Positions 63,201-64,000 of a stretch of 64,000 bases of DNA are shown in pieces. How positions within the stretch are numbered: the first letter of the stretch is position 1; each line of letters opens with the position of its first letter. The notes under the pieces were generated by a model. That model saw nothing but the letters and a program-made list of their open reading frames with translations, had not been told where the DNA came from and searched no databases. The position numbers and the translations under genes were made by a program. This DNA comes from Nitrospira sp. (GTDB lineage Bacteria > Nitrospirota > Nitrospiria > Nitrospirales > Nitrospiraceae): assembly GCA_009594865.1 (NCBI GenBank), contig VOPT01000015.1, positions 1 through 64,000 on the forward strand. Direction: 5' to 3'.

Positions 63201-64000
63201 TTACACTCCCAGAAATTGACGCAGCGCGGTAAACGGGCGGCGGAACAACACAAACGCCAGCGGCCCTTTCTCTCCGTACACCTTGGCCGAGCCCTGCCAG
63301 CCGATGCGGATACGCGAATCGACATCGGTCAGGTCCGCCATGACACGATAGGCCAGGACATCTCCCGGCAAGACCTCGGCGTGATAACTCGTGCGACTCA
63401 CCGCGCCGGGGAACGATTCCAGCGGCAGGGCGTCGAAGAACACCATCACCTCGCCCCCCTCCTGCAGCAACAGCGCATCGTCTACCGGAAGATCGATACG
63501 GAGCTCGATGCGCCGGGGATCGGCGATGTCCATGATCCGTTCTCCGACCGACACCGGCTTCCCTACCCAGTCGGACTTGTCCGTGTACAACAACAAGCCC
63601 GCTTGGGGCGCCCGCACCTCGATCTGTCCCAACATTTCTTCGGCATACCGGAGTTCGGTTTCCTTCAGCGCCGCTTCGGCAGCCTTCAACGGCACCTCGG
63701 CTTTCCGCTGCGGGTCTCCGAACCCTGCCTGAATGGCCTGGGCATGTTCAGCCACCGCCACCGCCAATTGTTGTTCCGCCACCCGGAACTGGTTGCGGAT
63801 GTTCGTATCTTCATACCGGAGCAGCAGGTGGTCCACCTGCACCATGGTGTTCGGCGCGACCGCCACGTCGGCGATCACCCCGTCCATCGGCGCGCTCACG
63901 ACGACGGGATCCTTCGCGACCACCTTCACCGGAGCCACGGTCGAGACGCGGACCGGAAGACACAGCAGGCCGACCGCCGCCGCAACACCCAGCAGCAGCG
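63201..64000 (-). CDS. HlyD-family periplasmic adaptor (5' end beyond window)
   Basis: The C-terminal 265 or so residues of an adaptor whose start lies outside the window. It has a membrane segment (LLLGVAAAVGLLCLPV) at the edge, then a lipoyl half-motif (VVVSAPMDGVIADVAVAPNTMVQVDHLLLRY), a coiled-coil hairpin (about 80 residues), IEVRAPQAGLLLYTDKSDWVGKPVSVGERI and a beta-barrel. It would pair with the M50/HlyD fusion encoded next. The rest of the exporter (ATPase, outer-membrane channel) presumably lies upstream. Confidence 0.8.
   Translation of the reverse strand, partial: LLLGVAAAVGLLCLPVRVSTVAPVKVVAKDPVVVSAPMDGVIADVAVAPNTMVQVDHLLLRYEDTNIRNQFRVAEQQLAVAVAEHAQAIQAGFGDPQRKAEVPLKAAEAALKETELRYAEEMLGQIEVRAPQAGLLLYTDKSDWVGKPVSVGERIMDIADPRRIELRIDLPVDDALLLQEGGEVMVFFDALPLESFPGAVSRTSYHAEVLPGDVLAYRVMADLTDVDSRIRIGWQGSAKVYGEKGPLAFVLFRRPFTALRQFLGV

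Overview
The window is a gene-dense, GC-rich bacterial chromosome segment with Gram-negative features: outer-membrane TolC-type proteins, RND pumps, periplasmic adaptors and lipoproteins. The gene mix suggests Nitrospira or a close relative in Nitrospirota. It includes two heavy-metal RND operons, a DabAB inorganic-carbon complex with a PII-like partner, sigma-54 signalling, a BACON-domain secreted protein, and an intergenic palindromic repeat of a kind I recall from Nitrospira. That assignment is inference; no rRNA or marker gene in the window fixes it.

Positions 1-13900 are almost entirely minus strand. From upstream to downstream they carry potABCD-type polyamine ABC transport (13566 down to 9696), an HME-RND operon (outer-membrane factor, adaptor, pump; 9650 to 3942), a HEAT-repeat protein, peptide deformylase, an MsbA-like ABC exporter, a palindromic repeat and two small Cys-motif proteins. 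Positions 14018-18249 (plus strand) hold glgC followed by a Ski2-like helicase cut into two genes in swapped order. The RecA2/C-terminal gene comes first and the RecA1 gene second.

Positions 18410-26490 are a looser, accessory-looking region. It has an outer-membrane barrel, a BACON/fibronectin protein with a 456-bp internal repeat and a near-consensus sigma-54 promoter, tRNA-Arg(ACG), a decayed polyphosphate-glucokinase remnant, an SRPBCC protein, and small secreted proteins, one broken by two frameshifts. It ends with an MpsC-family (DUF2294) protein and a zinc-ribbon protein.

Positions 26755-35725 (minus) carry an NtrC-type regulator with its PAS/GAF kinase, then PII-like, DabA and DabB genes for inorganic carbon uptake. 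Positions 36141-42309 (plus) are a second HME-RND operon led by a His-rich secreted protein. Next come a lone receiver, a VanZ-like protein, a glycine-zipper lipoprotein, an unknown 285-aa protein with a SagB-like double nitroreductase, and a VIT1-like metal transporter.

Positions 47555-64000 form a surface and signalling block. It has an HDOD protein, a hybrid kinase, a membrane kinase, a 2525-aa adhesin (DUF4347, seven-blade propeller, about 15 cadherin/Ig-like repeats), a TIGR04255-like gene on the opposite strand, and two export components. These are a PqqD/M50/HlyD fusion and an HlyD adaptor cut by the window edge. The exporter and adhesin probably work together, and the membrane kinase starts 9 bp after the adhesin ends.
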